Below, piece by piece: positions 1-9,951 of a stretch of DNA of 64,000 nt (its first letter is position 1; each line of letters starts with the position of its first letter). The DNA is from CAVXJN01 sp963762165 (GTDB lineage Bacteria; Pseudomonadota; Gammaproteobacteria; JASBUN01): NCBI GenBank assembly GCA_963762165.1, contig CAVXJN010000003.1, forward strand, positions 1,054,001 to 1,118,000, read 5' to 3'. The position numbers and the translations under genes are program-made. A model generated the notes under the pieces. It was given only the letters and a program-made list of their open reading frames with translations, was not told the origin of the DNA and ran no database searches.

Positions 1-2
1 GC

Positions 3-725
3 CTGGTGCGGCCGGCGTTCAAGCAGCATTACAAAATGGAAAATGCCTGGTATCGGGACGCCGCACGAGAACTGGCTTGGATCCGCGACGCGCAAGCCGC
101 CCTCGAGACGTACCTGAAGCTGGTGGAACGCGAACGCACCGAACTGCCGCGGCACACGGCCGAGCGAGTCGCGGACTGGCTCGGCGATCGACGCGATGCC
201 GCGCTGGCGGACGAGGATGAAATCGAGGCCGCCGTGGATCTTTTTCGGGATCGCTTGGTGAAAGGCCGCAACCGGGTCGCCCGATGGACGCTGAAAGCCG
301 ACGGTTTCGACGCCCTGGCAGGTGGCTTGGCAAAAACCTACAGTCGCGGTCGGCGCGCCATGGCCCGCGCTTATGCGACCGCTGATTCGGTGGATTTTCA
401 CGAATGGCGCAAACGGGTCAAATATCACTGGTATCAGCTTCGACTGTTGCAGCCGCTGCACTCCGCATCGATCAAAGCGCAACAGCGGCAGGCCGCTCGG
501 GTCGGAGAGTTGCTGGGTGAAGAGCACGATCTGGCGCTGTTGCGCGAACTGCTCGCCGCCAGCGACGACGGCCCCGGTCAAGTAGATGCACTGTTATCGC
601 TGATCGATCGCCGGTTGATCCAATTACGCCGCAAGACCGCTCGCCCCGGCGCGCTGCTGTACTGCGAGAGTCCAAAATGCCTGCTAGCCCGCTTTCGTTG
701 CTACTGGGGATTGGGTGCCGATTGA
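3..725 (+). CDS. CHAD domain protein, 5' truncated
   Basis: The reading frame is open to the left edge, so the start lies outside the window; about 240 residues are visible. The sequence is helical and rich in Arg and His, with the patterns DFHEWRKRVKYHWYQLRLL (near residue 130) and GELLGEEHDLALL (near 165) that are typical of CHAD domains (conserved histidine alpha-helical domain). CHAD proteins bind inorganic polyphosphate or other polyanions and often follow a CYTH phosphatase domain or gene, which could lie upstream here. The family assignment is good; the exact role is inferred. Confidence 0.8.
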   Translation: MVRPAFKQHYKMENAWYRDAARELAWIRDAQAALETYLKLVERERTELPRHTAERVADWLGDRRDAALADEDEIEAAVDLFRDRLVKGRNRVARWTLKADGFDALAGGLAKTYSRGRRAMARAYATADSVDFHEWRKRVKYHWYQLRLLQPLHSASIKAQQRQAARVGELLGEEHDLALLRELLAASDDGPGQVDALLSLIDRRLIQLRRKTARPGALLYCESPKCLLARFRCYWGLGAD

Positions 726-909
726 GCGCCGAGTCCGTGGCGACGCCGTGGGCGAACCGCGCGGACGCGCGGCTCTCAGTAGAACGTTTTCGAGCCTGCG
801 CAAGCGTTGGCTTGGAAAATCGCGCGTCGCGCCGGATGTACTTGATCCGAGCCCGCGGCGGCGTCTATGTTGATATTCCTCGGTAAGGACCCGCAAAAAG
901 GAGCTCGCT

Positions 910-1389
910 ATGAAAAGAAAGTCCGTGGTTTCGCTGCTTGGCATCGGCATGCTGGGCGCCGCGCTGGCGGGGGCCAGCGTATATGCGGCCGAAGAGATTC
1001 CGATGGAGAAAATCGAGCCTGCAATCAAATATCGCCAGAACGTAATGGCAGCCATGGGCGGCTTGGTGGGCGCCAGTGCCGGTCGTTTGCGCGACGGATT
1101 TACCTATGGGCCGGATATGCAGGCGATTGCCGACGGACTGCAGTCGTTGAGTCGGGACATTCCCGCGTTGTTCCCGAAGGGAACCGATTTCGGCGAAACC
1201 GAAGCCAAAGACGCCGTGTGGGCGAACCGCGACAAATTCGAAAAAGCCGCCGCCAACCTCAAAGACAAAGTCGACGCGTTTGCTGCCGCGACCAAGACCG
1301 GCGAGCGCGCAGGGACCTTGAAGGCGTTCAAAGCCATGGGCGACGCATGCAAGTCATGTCATGAAGACTTCCGCAAGGAGAAGCATTGA
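910..1389 (+). CDS. cytochrome c'
   Basis: A 159-residue secreted monohaem cytochrome. Residues 1-26 form a signal peptide ending near VYAAEE. The single haem motif CKSCH sits at residues 147-151, close to the C terminus, which is the signature of the four-helix-bundle class II cytochromes c'. These periplasmic proteins bind NO or CO and are linked to NO tolerance or electron transfer. A good ribosome binding site (AAAAGGAG) precedes the ATG. The diheme cytochrome gene overlaps its stop codon, so the two are probably co-transcribed and may exchange electrons. Confidence 0.9.
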   Translation: MKRKSVVSLLGIGMLGAALAGASVYAAEEIPMEKIEPAIKYRQNVMAAMGGLVGASAGRLRDGFTYGPDMQAIADGLQSLSRDIPALFPKGTDFGETEAKDAVWANRDKFEKAAANLKDKVDAFAAATKTGERAGTLKAFKAMGDACKSCHEDFRKEKH

Positions 1390-2276
1390 CGAACCGCGGC
1401 CGCGGCCGCCGCGCCTACGCGGTGGTTGCGGTCTTCGCGCTGCTATGGTGGACGGCGGCGGCCGGTGCAGCTACGGACCAGGTCAAGCGCGGAGAGTATC
1501 TGTTCCACGCCGCGCTTTGCGAAGTTTGTCATACGGCGAAGGACGGCAAGTTCCTTGCCGGCGGACGTCCGATTCCCTCGCCCTTCGGCACGTTTTACAG
1601 TCCCAATATCACGTCTGATCCCCGTTATGGCATTGGTGCGTGGAGCGATGCGGATTTTCTGCGGGCGCTGCGTAAGGGCGTATCCCCCGACGGGGATCAT
1701 TACTATCCTGCTTTTCCGTATACGGCGTACACCCACCTCAGGCGCGACGACATACTGGCCATTAAAGCGTATCTCGATACGGTGCCTGCGGTGGCGCAAG
1801 CCAACCGGGAACACGATCTCAGCTGGTATGTGAGTTGGCGCTGGCCGATCGGGCTGTGGAATTGGTTGTATTTCGACGAGGGTGAGTTTCGGCCCGATCC
1901 GTCCCATAACGCCGTCTGGAATCGGGGCGCCTATCTGGCCACGGCTGCGACCCATTGCGCGGAGTGTCATACGCCGCGCAATATGTTCGGAGCCTTGGAG
2001 AAGGACCGGCGTTTTGCGGGGGTGGAGAAGGGGAAGGGTCCGGAAGGCGCGGCCACCCCCAATATCACGTCCAACAAAAAGCACGGCATCGGCTCATGGA
2101 CAGTGTCCATGTTGAGTTTTTACCTGGAAGTCGGCATGGACCCCAAGGGAGATTTCGCCGGCAGTCTGATGGCAAAGGTAATCGATAAGGGCACCGGCAA
2201 ACTGACGGCCCACGACCGCGACGCCATCTCCACATATATTCTGTCTTTGCCTCCTACCCCCAAGCCGCAAAACTAG
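1386..2276 (+). CDS. periplasmic diheme cytochrome c
   Basis: A 296-residue protein with a signal peptide (residues 1-29) and two haem motifs, CEVCH (45-49) and CAECH (191-195). The repeated GTFYSPNIT / ATPNIT and GIGAW / GIGSW blocks match the cytochrome subunit family of membrane-bound alcohol and gluconate dehydrogenases, but that family usually has three haems and over 400 residues; here only two domains are present and there is no dehydrogenase next to it. The start is TTG: AAGGAG lies 5 bases upstream, and the TTG overlaps the TGA of the cytochrome c' gene. It probably acts as an electron carrier in the periplasm. Confidence 0.85.
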   Translation: MTNRGRGRRAYAVVAVFALLWWTAAAGAATDQVKRGEYLFHAALCEVCHTAKDGKFLAGGRPIPSPFGTFYSPNITSDPRYGIGAWSDADFLRALRKGVSPDGDHYYPAFPYTAYTHLRRDDILAIKAYLDTVPAVAQANREHDLSWYVSWRWPIGLWNWLYFDEGEFRPDPSHNAVWNRGAYLATAATHCAECHTPRNMFGALEKDRRFAGVEKGKGPEGAATPNITSNKKHGIGSWTVSMLSFYLEVGMDPKGDFAGSLMAKVIDKGTGKLTAHDRDAISTYILSLPPTPKPQN

Positions 2277-2439
2277 TCCCACCAAGCCGGGCGGGCCTCG
2301 CTGGCCCAGTCTGCGGGCAGCCACTTAAAACGTGCGGGAAAGCAGAATGCGCAATTGATCACATGCACTGATGTAACACCCAGGCGTTTGAGACTAAACT
2401 GCGCGGAAGGGCCGGTTAATCGGCCTATTTGCGCGGGCA

Positions 2440-4968
2440 ATGGAAATAGACAAATCTAATCAAAGTACCCTCGCCACCTCCGGCGAGACGGCCTCCATGC
2501 GCGCTGGCGTCAAGCCGCCCTCGCGGCTGCGCGTCATGCCGTGGCTCGTGCTGATGCTCGCGCTGATCGTGACGTTGACGACCTGGGGACTGACCCGTAT
2601 GGGTACCGAGGAGCGGCTCCAGGATCGCTTCAGCTACCGGGTCGAAGAGGTCAAGTCCGCAATGGCATCGCAGTTGTCGGCCTATGAATTGATGCTTCTA
2701 GGTGGTGCCGGTCTGTTTTCCGTCGCCGACCAGGTGTCCAGCGGTGAATGGCGCACCTATGTCGATCGGCTGCATATTCAGACGAGCTACCCAGGCGTTC
2801 TGGGCGTCGGCGTCAGTTGGAAGGTGCCCGCGGACCAGTTGTCCGAATTCGAGACGAGAATGCGCGAAGGGCAGCAGGATTTTCGGTTTTGGCCGCACGG
2901 CGATCGCGATACCTTTACCTCTGTCATTTATCTCGAGCCTCTGAATTGGCGCAATAAACGCGCCCTCGGCTACGACATGTTCTCCGAGCCGGTACGCCGC
3001 GCCGCCATGGAGCGGGCTCGCGACAGCGGACAGACTGCGGTGTCCGGGAAAATCAAACTGGTGCAGGAAACGAGGCAGCATGTCCAGGCAGGGTTTCTGA
3101 TGTACGTGCCGCTGTATCGGCGCGGTGCTGCCGTCGATACCGTCGCTGCGCGGCGCCAGGCGTTGCGAGGCTACGTCTATGCGCCGTTTCGGGTCGCGGA
3201 TCTTATGCAGGGCATCTTCCGCGGGCGCCTCGACGAAGTCGCACTGGAGATCTTCGACGGCGATAAAATGACCGCGAACAGTCTGATGTTCCGATCTCGC
3301 GCCTTGATTGATATGACGCCAAGCGCGCATCCCTTGAGAGCGGTGCGCCAATTGGACCTGAAAGGGCATACCTGGACCATACGTTTCACGGCCCTGCCGC
3401 CACTGTTCAATACGGGAACCTACTCTCCGCCGGCGATCGTGCTGTTGTCCGGCTTGGCGATCAGTTTGTTGTTGTTCCTGGTGGTGTGGTCGCTGGTGCG
3501 CACAAGGGGACGGGCGTTGGCTCTTGCCTCGCGGATGACCGAGGCGCTGCGTGAACGCAACGAGCGTTTGCGCGAAATTACCGCGACGCTCGGCGAAGGC
3601 GTAGTGGTGCAGGATGCGGAAGGCGTGGTCACGTTTGCGAATCCTGCCACTACCGAGCATCTGGGCTGGACCGCTGAAGACCTGGTGGGTCGTGACGCCA
3701 GCGCCACCATTCTCAGCAACAAGCCCGATGATTCGGATCTGGTGAAGGCCTTGCGCCGGGGCGACAGCTTTACCTCCGAACACCGCTTTCTTACCTGCAG
3801 GGACGGCAAGTTCCTACCCGTAGCGCTTAGTACGCGGCCCCTGAAGCGTGACGGCGTTTATGTCGGCAATGTCATCGCCTTCCACGATATCAGCGAGCAG
3901 TTGCGGATGCGGGCTGCGTCGCAGCGCAACGAGCAGTTCCGGGCGCTGTTCGAGTATTCCCTGGAGGGGCTGTTTCTCATCGATGTCGGCGGCCGTGTGG
4001 CGGACGTGAACCGGGTCGCCTGCGAGATGCTCGGATTTGAGCGAAATGACTTGGTCGGCCGCTACGCGGGTGAATTCATGCATATCGCGCAGACGGGGCT
4101 GCTCAACAATGAACACGCCGCGGAGGAGTTGGTCGGACACAGAATGAAGACGGTCGTCAATGAAGTCGAGTGCAAACGTGCCGACGGCACCGACTTTGCG
4201 GCCGAAATCACCTTCAGCCCGGTGGAGCACGACGGTCAGAGCCTGTTTCTGGTTACAGCCCGGGACGTGAGTGCACGCAAGTCCGCGGAAGAAGTGATCA
4301 CCAAGATGCTCTCGGAATTGGCAGTGGCGCGCCGCCAAGCAGAACTCGCCAATCAGGAGCTGCAGGCCAGCAACAAAAAACTGCTGCAACTCTCCCAGCA
4401 GGACCCGCTTACGGGTATAGCCAATCGACGCCACTTCAACGATTTCCTGCGCCACGAATGGCAACGGGCGCGGCGCGAAAAAACCTATGTATCGCTGGTA
4501 TTGCTGGATATCGATTATTTCAAGGCCTACAACGATCATTACGGGCACCAGGCCGGAGACCGGTGCTTGCGACAGGTAGCCGATATCCTGGGGCGCGAAA
4601 TCAACCGCCCCGGCGATATGGTGGCCCGTTACGGCGGCGAGGAATTTGTTATCGTGCTGCCCAATACGCCCCTGGAGGGCGCCGCACATATCGCCGAAAG
4701 CCTGCGTCGGGCAATCGAAAAACAGAACATCGAGCATCTGCACTCGCCAGCTGCGGCTCAGGTGACCTTGAGTATGGGCGTGGCCGGCACCTCGGCTTCG
4801 TCGTCGGCAACGGCTGAATCGTTGTTGCGTGCCGCGGATCGCGCGCTCTACAAGGCCAAACGCGGCGGCCGCAACCGGGTTGTCTTGAATTTGACCTTCG
4901 ATGGCGCCACCGGCATTCACCGCTACAGGGACTGGACCGAATCGGCTGCATCCAGCGGCGCCAACTGA
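2440..4968 (+). CDS. membrane diguanylate cyclase, CHASE-PAS-PAS-GGDEF
   Basis: An 842-residue sensor. TM1 lies at about residues 30-52, followed by an extracytoplasmic CHASE domain (about 70-310, with the GYDMFSEPVRRAAMERA block), TM2 at about 328-352, two PAS domains (about 375-490 and 495-615), and a C-terminal GGDEF domain. The active-site motif is GGEEF at residues 732-736, and the product-inhibition I-site RPGD (723-726) is placed exactly five residues upstream, so it should make cyclic di-GMP and be feedback-inhibited. CHASE domains sense small extracellular ligands; the ligand here is unknown. It stands alone, about 160 bases after the cytochromes, with no strong ribosome binding site. 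Confidence 0.92.
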   Translation: MEIDKSNQSTLATSGETASMRAGVKPPSRLRVMPWLVLMLALIVTLTTWGLTRMGTEERLQDRFSYRVEEVKSAMASQLSAYELMLLGGAGLFSVADQVSSGEWRTYVDRLHIQTSYPGVLGVGVSWKVPADQLSEFETRMREGQQDFRFWPHGDRDTFTSVIYLEPLNWRNKRALGYDMFSEPVRRAAMERARDSGQTAVSGKIKLVQETRQHVQAGFLMYVPLYRRGAAVDTVAARRQALRGYVYAPFRVADLMQGIFRGRLDEVALEIFDGDKMTANSLMFRSRALIDMTPSAHPLRAVRQLDLKGHTWTIRFTALPPLFNTGTYSPPAIVLLSGLAISLLLFLVVWSLVRTRGRALALASRMTEALRERNERLREITATLGEGVVVQDAEGVVTFANPATTEHLGWTAEDLVGRDASATILSNKPDDSDLVKALRRGDSFTSEHRFLTCRDGKFLPVALSTRPLKRDGVYVGNVIAFHDISEQLRMRAASQRNEQFRALFEYSLEGLFLIDVGGRVADVNRVACEMLGFERNDLVGRYAGEFMHIAQTGLLNNEHAAEELVGHRMKTVVNEVECKRADGTDFAAEITFSPVEHDGQSLFLVTARDVSARKSAEEVITKMLSELAVARRQAELANQELQASNKKLLQLSQQDPLTGIANRRHFNDFLRHEWQRARREKTYVSLVLLDIDYFKAYNDHYGHQAGDRCLRQVADILGREINRPGDMVARYGGEEFVIVLPNTPLEGAAHIAESLRRAIEKQNIEHLHSPAAAQVTLSMGVAGTSASSSATAESLLRAADRALYKAKRGGRNRVVLNLTFDGATGIHRYRDWTESAASSGAN

Positions 4969-5088
4969 GTCAATCGGTATGTTATTTTTCCTTGCGTGCT
5001 CGTTGCATGGATCGAATTGCCGAATGTCAGTGCGCCCGCGCGTCCTTGAAGAGTTGCGCGTGACCTCAGACTCGCGGTGCCACGGTTC

Positions 5089-5543
5089 ATGACGGCCAGC
5101 CTGTTGCCATTGAAGTTGCTGCTGCTTGGTTTGTGGGCGTCATGGTTTGCCTTGGTACTGATCACGAACGTACTCGATGCACTGCACGCCATGGGCAAGT
5201 TGCCCGAAAATTGGGTGTTTCGGTCCCAGAATTCCAGCGCGTGCGCGAGGCGGTGGAGACGTATGAGGCACCGCTTTGGTTCGCGGCGGCGTTGTTCGGC
5301 GGCGTAATGGTGTGGCAGGCCGTGGTTGCGGTTCTGTTATGGTATACGTTGACGGCGTCGTTGGCAGCCGAGCATGTGCAGTTGGCGCAGGCCAATTTCG
5401 CGTTCGTCGGCGCCATGGGTATGTGGGCAGCATTCATCCTCGCCGAAGAAGTATTCAAGCAATATCGGACCGAGACCAAGCATCTCTTATTTTTCACGGC
5501 GCAATTGCTTACCTTGGGTGCGCTGCATTGGTTGCCAGGCTGA
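5089..5543 (+). pseudogene. small integral membrane protein, frameshifted
   Basis: Two overlapping frames together make one membrane protein of about 150 residues. The first half (from ATG 5089) gives a hydrophobic helix and the LPENW segment; the second half, in another frame, gives FAAALFGGVMVW, two further hydrophobic helices and a conserved-looking HLLFFTAQLL end. The join needs one base restored near 5230-5235, where AATTCC would be AATTTCC to read Q-N-F-Q. I recall proteins of this layout as conserved unknowns in proteobacteria, but I cannot name a domain. The downstream GNAT gene overlaps its stop (TGATG). A sequencing error is possible. Confidence 0.55.
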
Positions 5544-6052
5544 TGCAAAACGGAAACGGCAGAAATATCAATATTCGCGAACTGACGCTGGAGGACCTTC
5601 CTGCGGTATACGCGCTCGGCGAGTCGGTATTCACGGCTGACAAATGGCCCAGTCTTCATCGCACATGGGACGAATATGAGGCGGTGCGCATGTTCTCTTC
5701 AGATGGAGATTTCTGTTTCGTCGCCGAATGCGAGGATGAAGTGGTCGGATTCGCGCTGGGCAGCCTGATCGACAAACGTAAAAGCGCCTGGAGCTACGGT
5801 TATCTGGTCTGGATCGCAGTTTCTCCGGCGTTGAGCCGCTCCGGGGTCGCGACGCGCCTGCTCGATACCCTGACAGAGGCGTTTCTGCGCGCGGGAGCGC
5901 GCATGATGATCGTCGATACCGATGCCGAGAATCACGGCGCCATCGGATTTTTCGAAAATCACGGTTTCGGCAACCAGGACCGCCACGTCTATCTGAGCAA
6001 GAATCTAACGACCCACCCCGATTACCAAAGACTACGACGACAGAAGGATTGA
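5543..6052 (+). CDS. GNAT family N-acetyltransferase
   Basis: A 169-residue acetyltransferase. It opens with the usual IRELTLEDLPAV strand-helix of GNAT proteins and has the acetyl-CoA loop in VWIAVSPALSRSGVATRLL (motif A, near residues 91-109), followed by a C-terminal DAENHGAIGFFENHGF block (motif B). The ATG overlaps the stop of the preceding membrane protein gene, suggesting translational coupling. The substrate cannot be told from sequence; GNAT enzymes of this size acetylate small amines, antibiotics or protein N termini. Confidence 0.85.
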   Translation: MQNGNGRNINIRELTLEDLPAVYALGESVFTADKWPSLHRTWDEYEAVRMFSSDGDFCFVAECEDEVVGFALGSLIDKRKSAWSYGYLVWIAVSPALSRSGVATRLLDTLTEAFLRAGARMMIVDTDAENHGAIGFFENHGFGNQDRHVYLSKNLTTHPDYQRLRRQKD

Positions 6053-6113
6053 TTGTGCCATTGAATGCAGAGTGCGAGCGGGCCGCCGGATGCAGGCCCG
6101 AGGCCGGTAGAGC

Positions 6114-7268
6114 ATGAGTGTTTCGTTGCAGGAAGTACTCGACGAGGTCGACGACGCCAAGCTGATGACGCTGCTTGCGGACGCGGTTGCCCAATACAGC
6201 CCGTCCTATGCCGAAGAATCGGTAATGGAGGTGTTCGTTTCACGCCTTGCCGAGAACGGTATCAGCTATCTGCGTCAGCCGGTTCCCCAACTCGGCGGCA
6301 CCGTGACCGACAATCGCGCCAACCTGATCGTTGAGTTGGGGCCGAGCCCCGCCCACATGATGTGGGTCGGACACGTCGACACCGTACCGGTGATCGACGA
6401 TGAACACCTTGGCATTCAACGCGACGGCGACCTGCTCTACGGACTCGGTACCGCGGATATGAAATCCGGCTGCGCGGCCGTGGTGGAGGCCGTGAGCGCC
6501 CTCGTGCGTTGTGGCGTCGAGTTCAAGCGCGGCCTGTGTGTGGCGCTCGTGGTGGGCGAAGAAGAATACGGCGACGGTTCCCAGGCGCTGCTCGCCCAAC
6601 GCACGGCACCGCTGGTGGTGATCGGCGAACCGACCGGTCTGGAGGCGTGCGTCAGCCACTACGGCTATTACGAGTGCCGGCTCAAAACGCTGGGCACGCG
6701 TGCCCATGCGGCGCTGCCGGAAGTCGGCGCCAGCGCCATTCACGCCATGCTGGAGTGGATGAGGATGATCCTGCACGCCGGCTGCGAAGCACCGTTTGCT
6801 GAGAAAATGAGCATCAATCCGCGCGAGATTCGCGGCGGTGGCGAGCTGTTCGTGGTCGCCGACGAATGCGAGGCGGCGATCGATTTCCATGTGCCGCCCG
6901 GGGTGAGCGACGCCACCGTGAGCGCGCTGGTTGAAGAGGCCAGGCAACGAACGCTGGAAACCCATCCCAACTGCACGCTGGAATTCGAGAACGTGTTCTG
7001 GGCGCCAGGCTATGCCAATGCGCCGGACAATCCGACGCTGTCACCGGTGCGCGCGGCATACGATCACGTCGGTCTGCCGTGGTCGCCGGTGCCGTTTCGT
7101 TCCCATTCCGACGGCAGTTTGTTCTACCAGCAGGGCGCGATGCCGGTGATTTGCGGACCGGGACGCCTGGAGGTTGCGCATACGCGCAAGGAGCATGTCG
7201 CCGTGGCCGAGGTGCAGCGGGCTGCGCGCCTGTATGCGACGATGATCTACGAAGCATGCGTGCGCTGA
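6114..7268 (+). CDS. M20 family metallopeptidase (ArgE/DapE/CPG2 type)
   Basis: A 384-residue zinc-dependent hydrolase. The first metal-binding motif is GHVDTVP (about 85-91), then GTADMKSG with the bridging Asp, then the catalytic GEEE (about 155) and IGEPTG; the last ligand is probably the His in AHTRKEHV near the C terminus. A dimerization domain interrupts the catalytic domain, as in the family. These enzymes remove acyl groups from amino acids (ArgE, DapE, LysK) or cleave dipeptides or glutamate conjugates; the neighbours do not decide between them. It starts 60 bases after the GNAT gene, and may be in the same operon. Confidence 0.88.
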   Translation: MSVSLQEVLDEVDDAKLMTLLADAVAQYSPSYAEESVMEVFVSRLAENGISYLRQPVPQLGGTVTDNRANLIVELGPSPAHMMWVGHVDTVPVIDDEHLGIQRDGDLLYGLGTADMKSGCAAVVEAVSALVRCGVEFKRGLCVALVVGEEEYGDGSQALLAQRTAPLVVIGEPTGLEACVSHYGYYECRLKTLGTRAHAALPEVGASAIHAMLEWMRMILHAGCEAPFAEKMSINPREIRGGGELFVVADECEAAIDFHVPPGVSDATVSALVEEARQRTLETHPNCTLEFENVFWAPGYANAPDNPTLSPVRAAYDHVGLPWSPVPFRSHSDGSLFYQQGAMPVICGPGRLEVAHTRKEHVAVAEVQRAARLYATMIYEACVR

Positions 7269-7306
7269 ACGCCGCCGCAACCTTCACGGGTGCATTTCGT
7301 TCGTGA

Positions 7307-8499
7307 ATGACAGCAGTGGTCAGCACACTGCGCGAAACCGAGCCCGGCCTGTCCACCGGGCTGGTGCTGCTCATGGCGGTGGCCACAGGCGCGGCCGTTG
7401 CCAACATCTACTACGCACAACCGCTGCTGGACACCCTGGCGCGTGCTTTCAGCGTGCCGACCCACACGGCAGGGTTTCTGGTCACCGATCACCCAGTTCG
7501 GATATCTGCTCGGCTTGATGTTTCTGGTGCCGTTGGGTGACCTGCTAGAACGACGGCGATTGGTGGTCATCGTCACGCTGGTGACCGCACTTGCGCTGGC
7601 CGCTGCCGCCGCGGCACCGAACTTGATGGTGTTCGCGCTGGCTTCGCTGGCGATCGGGGTGACTTCGGTGGTGGCGCAGATTCTGGTGCCCTACGCCGCG
7701 CATCTGGCTCCGGCCGCACGTGCGGGGCCGAGTGGTCGGTCGGGTCATGAGTGGCTTGTTGCTGGGGATCTTGTTGGCGCGCACCGTGTCGGGCGCGCTG
7801 TCGGAGTTGTGGGGCTGGCGCAGTGTATTCTGGATGGCGGCCGCCGCAATGCTGTTGCAAGCCCTGGCATTGGCAAAAGCCCTGCCGCGAGACCGAAGCG
7901 GCGTTGCGATTGGTTATGGCGCCTTGTTGCGCTCGGTGCTGGGGTTGATCCGGGAACAGCCGTTGCTGCGCCGGCGCATGATTTACGGCGCATTGATGTT
8001 CGCAAGCTTCAGCGTGTTGTGGACCTCGTTACCGTTCCTGCTGGCGCGCGCACCCTTTAACTATGGCGACGGCATCATCGGCAGCTTCGGCCTCGCCGGT
8101 GTCGCCGGGGCCGTAACCGCTTCATTCGCCGGCCACCTGCACGACCATGGTCGCAGTCGCATGGCGACCGGCGCTTTCATTGCTCTGGTGGCGGTGGCAT
8201 TCGCGGTCATGGGCGCGTGGCAGACCTCCCTTATCGCCATCATAGTCGGCGTGGTCTTGCTCGATACCGGCGTGCAGGGCACGCAGATCCTCAATCAAAG
8301 CGTGATTTACGAACTGGCGCCGGACGCCCGCAGTCGCGTGACAACGGCCTATATGGGCGGCTATTTCGCCGGTGGCGCTTTCGGTTCCGCCGCGGCCGCG
8401 GCTGCCTTCGGTTTCGGCGGCTGGCCGGCGGTGGCGATCCTCGGAGTGGCGCTGCCGCTGGCGGGCATTGTGTTCTGGCTTACGGAACCGCGGTACTGA
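7307..8499 (+). pseudogene. MFS transporter, two frameshifts
   Basis: Three frames combine into one major facilitator of about 396 residues with twelve hydrophobic segments. It starts with ANIYYAQPLL, a hallmark of the arabinose-efflux-like MFS group, and contains FLVPLGDLLERR, the usual loop 2-3 motif. The reading frame changes at about 7487, where removing one G restores V-T-I-T-Q-F-G-Y, and at about 7728, where removing one C restores A-G-R-V-V-G-R. Both are single extra bases, so sequence error or recent decay are equally possible. The substrate is unknown; relatives export sugars or drugs. Confidence 0.8.
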
Positions 8500-8507
8500 C
8501 TATGCGA

Positions 8508-8530
8508 ACGGCCGCCCTGAAGGCGGCCGT
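8508..8530. terminator. hairpin between convergent genes
   Basis: A 9-bp perfect stem (ACGGCCGCC / GGCGGCCGT) with a 5-base loop sits just after the MFS stop and before the end of the convergent EF-hand gene. It has no clear T run on either side, so it is probably a weak or bidirectional terminator. Confidence 0.5.
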
Positions 8531-8540
8531 GTCCCAATGC

Positions 8541-8831
8541 TTACTCTTGTGCGGGCGGCGCGTCGTAAGCCTTGTACCATTTGGCGAAGCGTTGCTGGTC
8601 GACTTTGCCGTCTTTGGCCAGGCGCTGGAGCGCCCTGTCGACGCCTTTGTCGGCGGCGGCCTCGGCGGCATCAAGGCTGCCGTCCTGGTTGGTATCCAAT
8701 TTCTGGAAAAGCTGCTGGGCCCTTTGTTCCGGACTGACTTCCTCTTCCGTGGCGGGCGTCGTCTGGGCGACGGCGAAGCCGGCAACTGCCAACAAGCCGC
8801 CGGCGGCGATCATGGAGATGATGGTTTTCAT
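8541..8831 (-). CDS. small secreted EF-hand protein
   Basis: A 96-residue protein starting at the ATG preceded by GAGGAG. Residues 1-22 look like a signal peptide ending AVAQT. One clear calcium-binding loop, DTNQDGSLDAAE (about residues 46-57), is followed by a second, degenerate helix-loop region (KDGKVDQQRF). It is likely periplasmic and may bind calcium. Two other small EF-hand proteins lie at 40991 and 43435, though this one is less similar to them than they are to each other. Confidence 0.75.
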   Translation of the reverse strand: MKTIISMIAAGGLLAVAGFAVAQTTPATEEEVSPEQRAQQLFQKLDTNQDGSLDAAEAAADKGVDRALQRLAKDGKVDQQRFAKWYKAYDAPPAQE

Positions 8832-9013
8832 ACGCACTCCTCGAGCACGCAAACTTCATGAAATCGGCCGCGGACCTGGTTGCCCCGGAGGGCGGCGGAA
8901 CTTGCCGAACGGAGCCCGCGGATGGCTGCAGAAGCTAGCGCAAAGCGGCGTATTTGCAAATGGCTCGACACGATATTTTGCGATTCGAGGCAGTGCCGGA
9001 GGCTTGAGCGGGC

Positions 9014-9490
9014 ATGGCGGACCGAACACCGATAATCCGGCCGGCGGACGCGCACGATCTGCCGCGGGTCAACGCACTCATCACGCGCGCGCTGACGACC
9101 TGGGACCTGCCGGAGCGGGTCAAGCGACTGGCCTTGCCGACGTATCTCTATGAACTCGAAGATCTGGCGAGTTTGACTTTGGTGACGGCGTTCGTGGGTG
9201 GAGTGCTGGTCGGTACCGCTGCTTGGGAGGCGGCGCGGTTCGAGGGAGTTTCAGCGCTCTCGTTGCACGGTTTGTACGTCGATCCCGAGTGGTGGGGTCG
9301 TGGCGTCGGCTCGTGCTTGCTGGAGGCCGCCGAGCGGGCGGCACGGACGCAAGGCGCGGCGGCGATTACCGTGAAAGCCCAGGCGGGCGCGCGCGGTTTT
9401 TTCCTCGCCCGCGGATTTGCGCCGCCGGAGGCGCGCCGGGCCAGCGACTATGCTCATTTGTTGTGGAAGTCATTGGGCACATCACCATGA
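9014..9490 (+). CDS. GNAT family N-acetyltransferase
   Basis: A 158-residue acetyltransferase with N-terminal IIRPADAHDLPRV, the acetyl-CoA binding block LYVDPEWWGRGVGSCLL (about residues 89-105) and the C-terminal GARGFFLARGF. The central sequence differs clearly from the other GNAT protein at 5543, so they are not recent duplicates. The gene runs directly into the membrane protein gene at 9501. The substrate is not predictable. Confidence 0.85.
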   Translation: MADRTPIIRPADAHDLPRVNALITRALTTWDLPERVKRLALPTYLYELEDLASLTLVTAFVGGVLVGTAAWEAARFEGVSALSLHGLYVDPEWWGRGVGSCLLEAAERAARTQGAAAITVKAQAGARGFFLARGFAPPEARRASDYAHLLWKSLGTSP

Positions 9491-9500
9491 GGTTTTCGAG

Positions 9501-9884
9501 ATGATGGGACTCGTGATCCGAACACTGGTCAGCGCGCTGGGCTTGTGGCTTGCTGCCGCCCTGGTCCCAGGGATCACGGTCGAGGGAGGCTGGACACTGC
9601 TGGGCGCCGCGCTGCTCCTGGGGATCGTCAACGCGGTGGTGCGGCCACTGCTGATCGTGTTCACGCTGCCCATTACAGTGGTGACACTGGGATTTTTCCT
9701 GTTGGTGATCAATGCGGCAATGCTGGGTCTGGTGGCATGGCTGCTAGCGGGTTTTGCCATCGCCGGATTCGGCTCCGCCTTGCTGGGCGCCATCGTCGTT
9801 GGTCTCGTGGGGTGGGGCGCGGCGTTGTTCATCGGGCCCCGCGGCCGGATCGAAGTAATCGCCTTTGGCCGCCGGCGGTCGTAA
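9501..9884 (+). CDS. phage holin family 4 / DUF360-type membrane protein
   Basis: A 127-residue protein with four hydrophobic helices. The pattern NAVVRPLLIVFTLPITVVTLGFF is the core of the Phage_holin_4_2 family (PF04020), which despite its name is a common chromosomal membrane protein of unknown function and is not evidence of a prophage. The start at 9501 is favoured because AGG lies eight bases upstream. It follows the GNAT gene by 10 bases and probably shares its transcript. Confidence 0.82.
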   Translation: MMGLVIRTLVSALGLWLAAALVPGITVEGGWTLLGAALLLGIVNAVVRPLLIVFTLPITVVTLGFFLLVINAAMLGLVAWLLAGFAIAGFGSALLGAIVVGLVGWGAALFIGPRGRIEVIAFGRRRS

Positions 9885-9951
9885 GCCAGCCAAGCGCCTA
9901 CCGACGCTGCCGCGCGTGGTCGGCATGGGAGCCCGTAGGGATCCGCCCAGT

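Noticed and set aside
9501..9884. Holin-family membrane protein as a sign of a prophage
   Set aside because: The PF04020 family is mainly chromosomal and no phage gene lies nearby.
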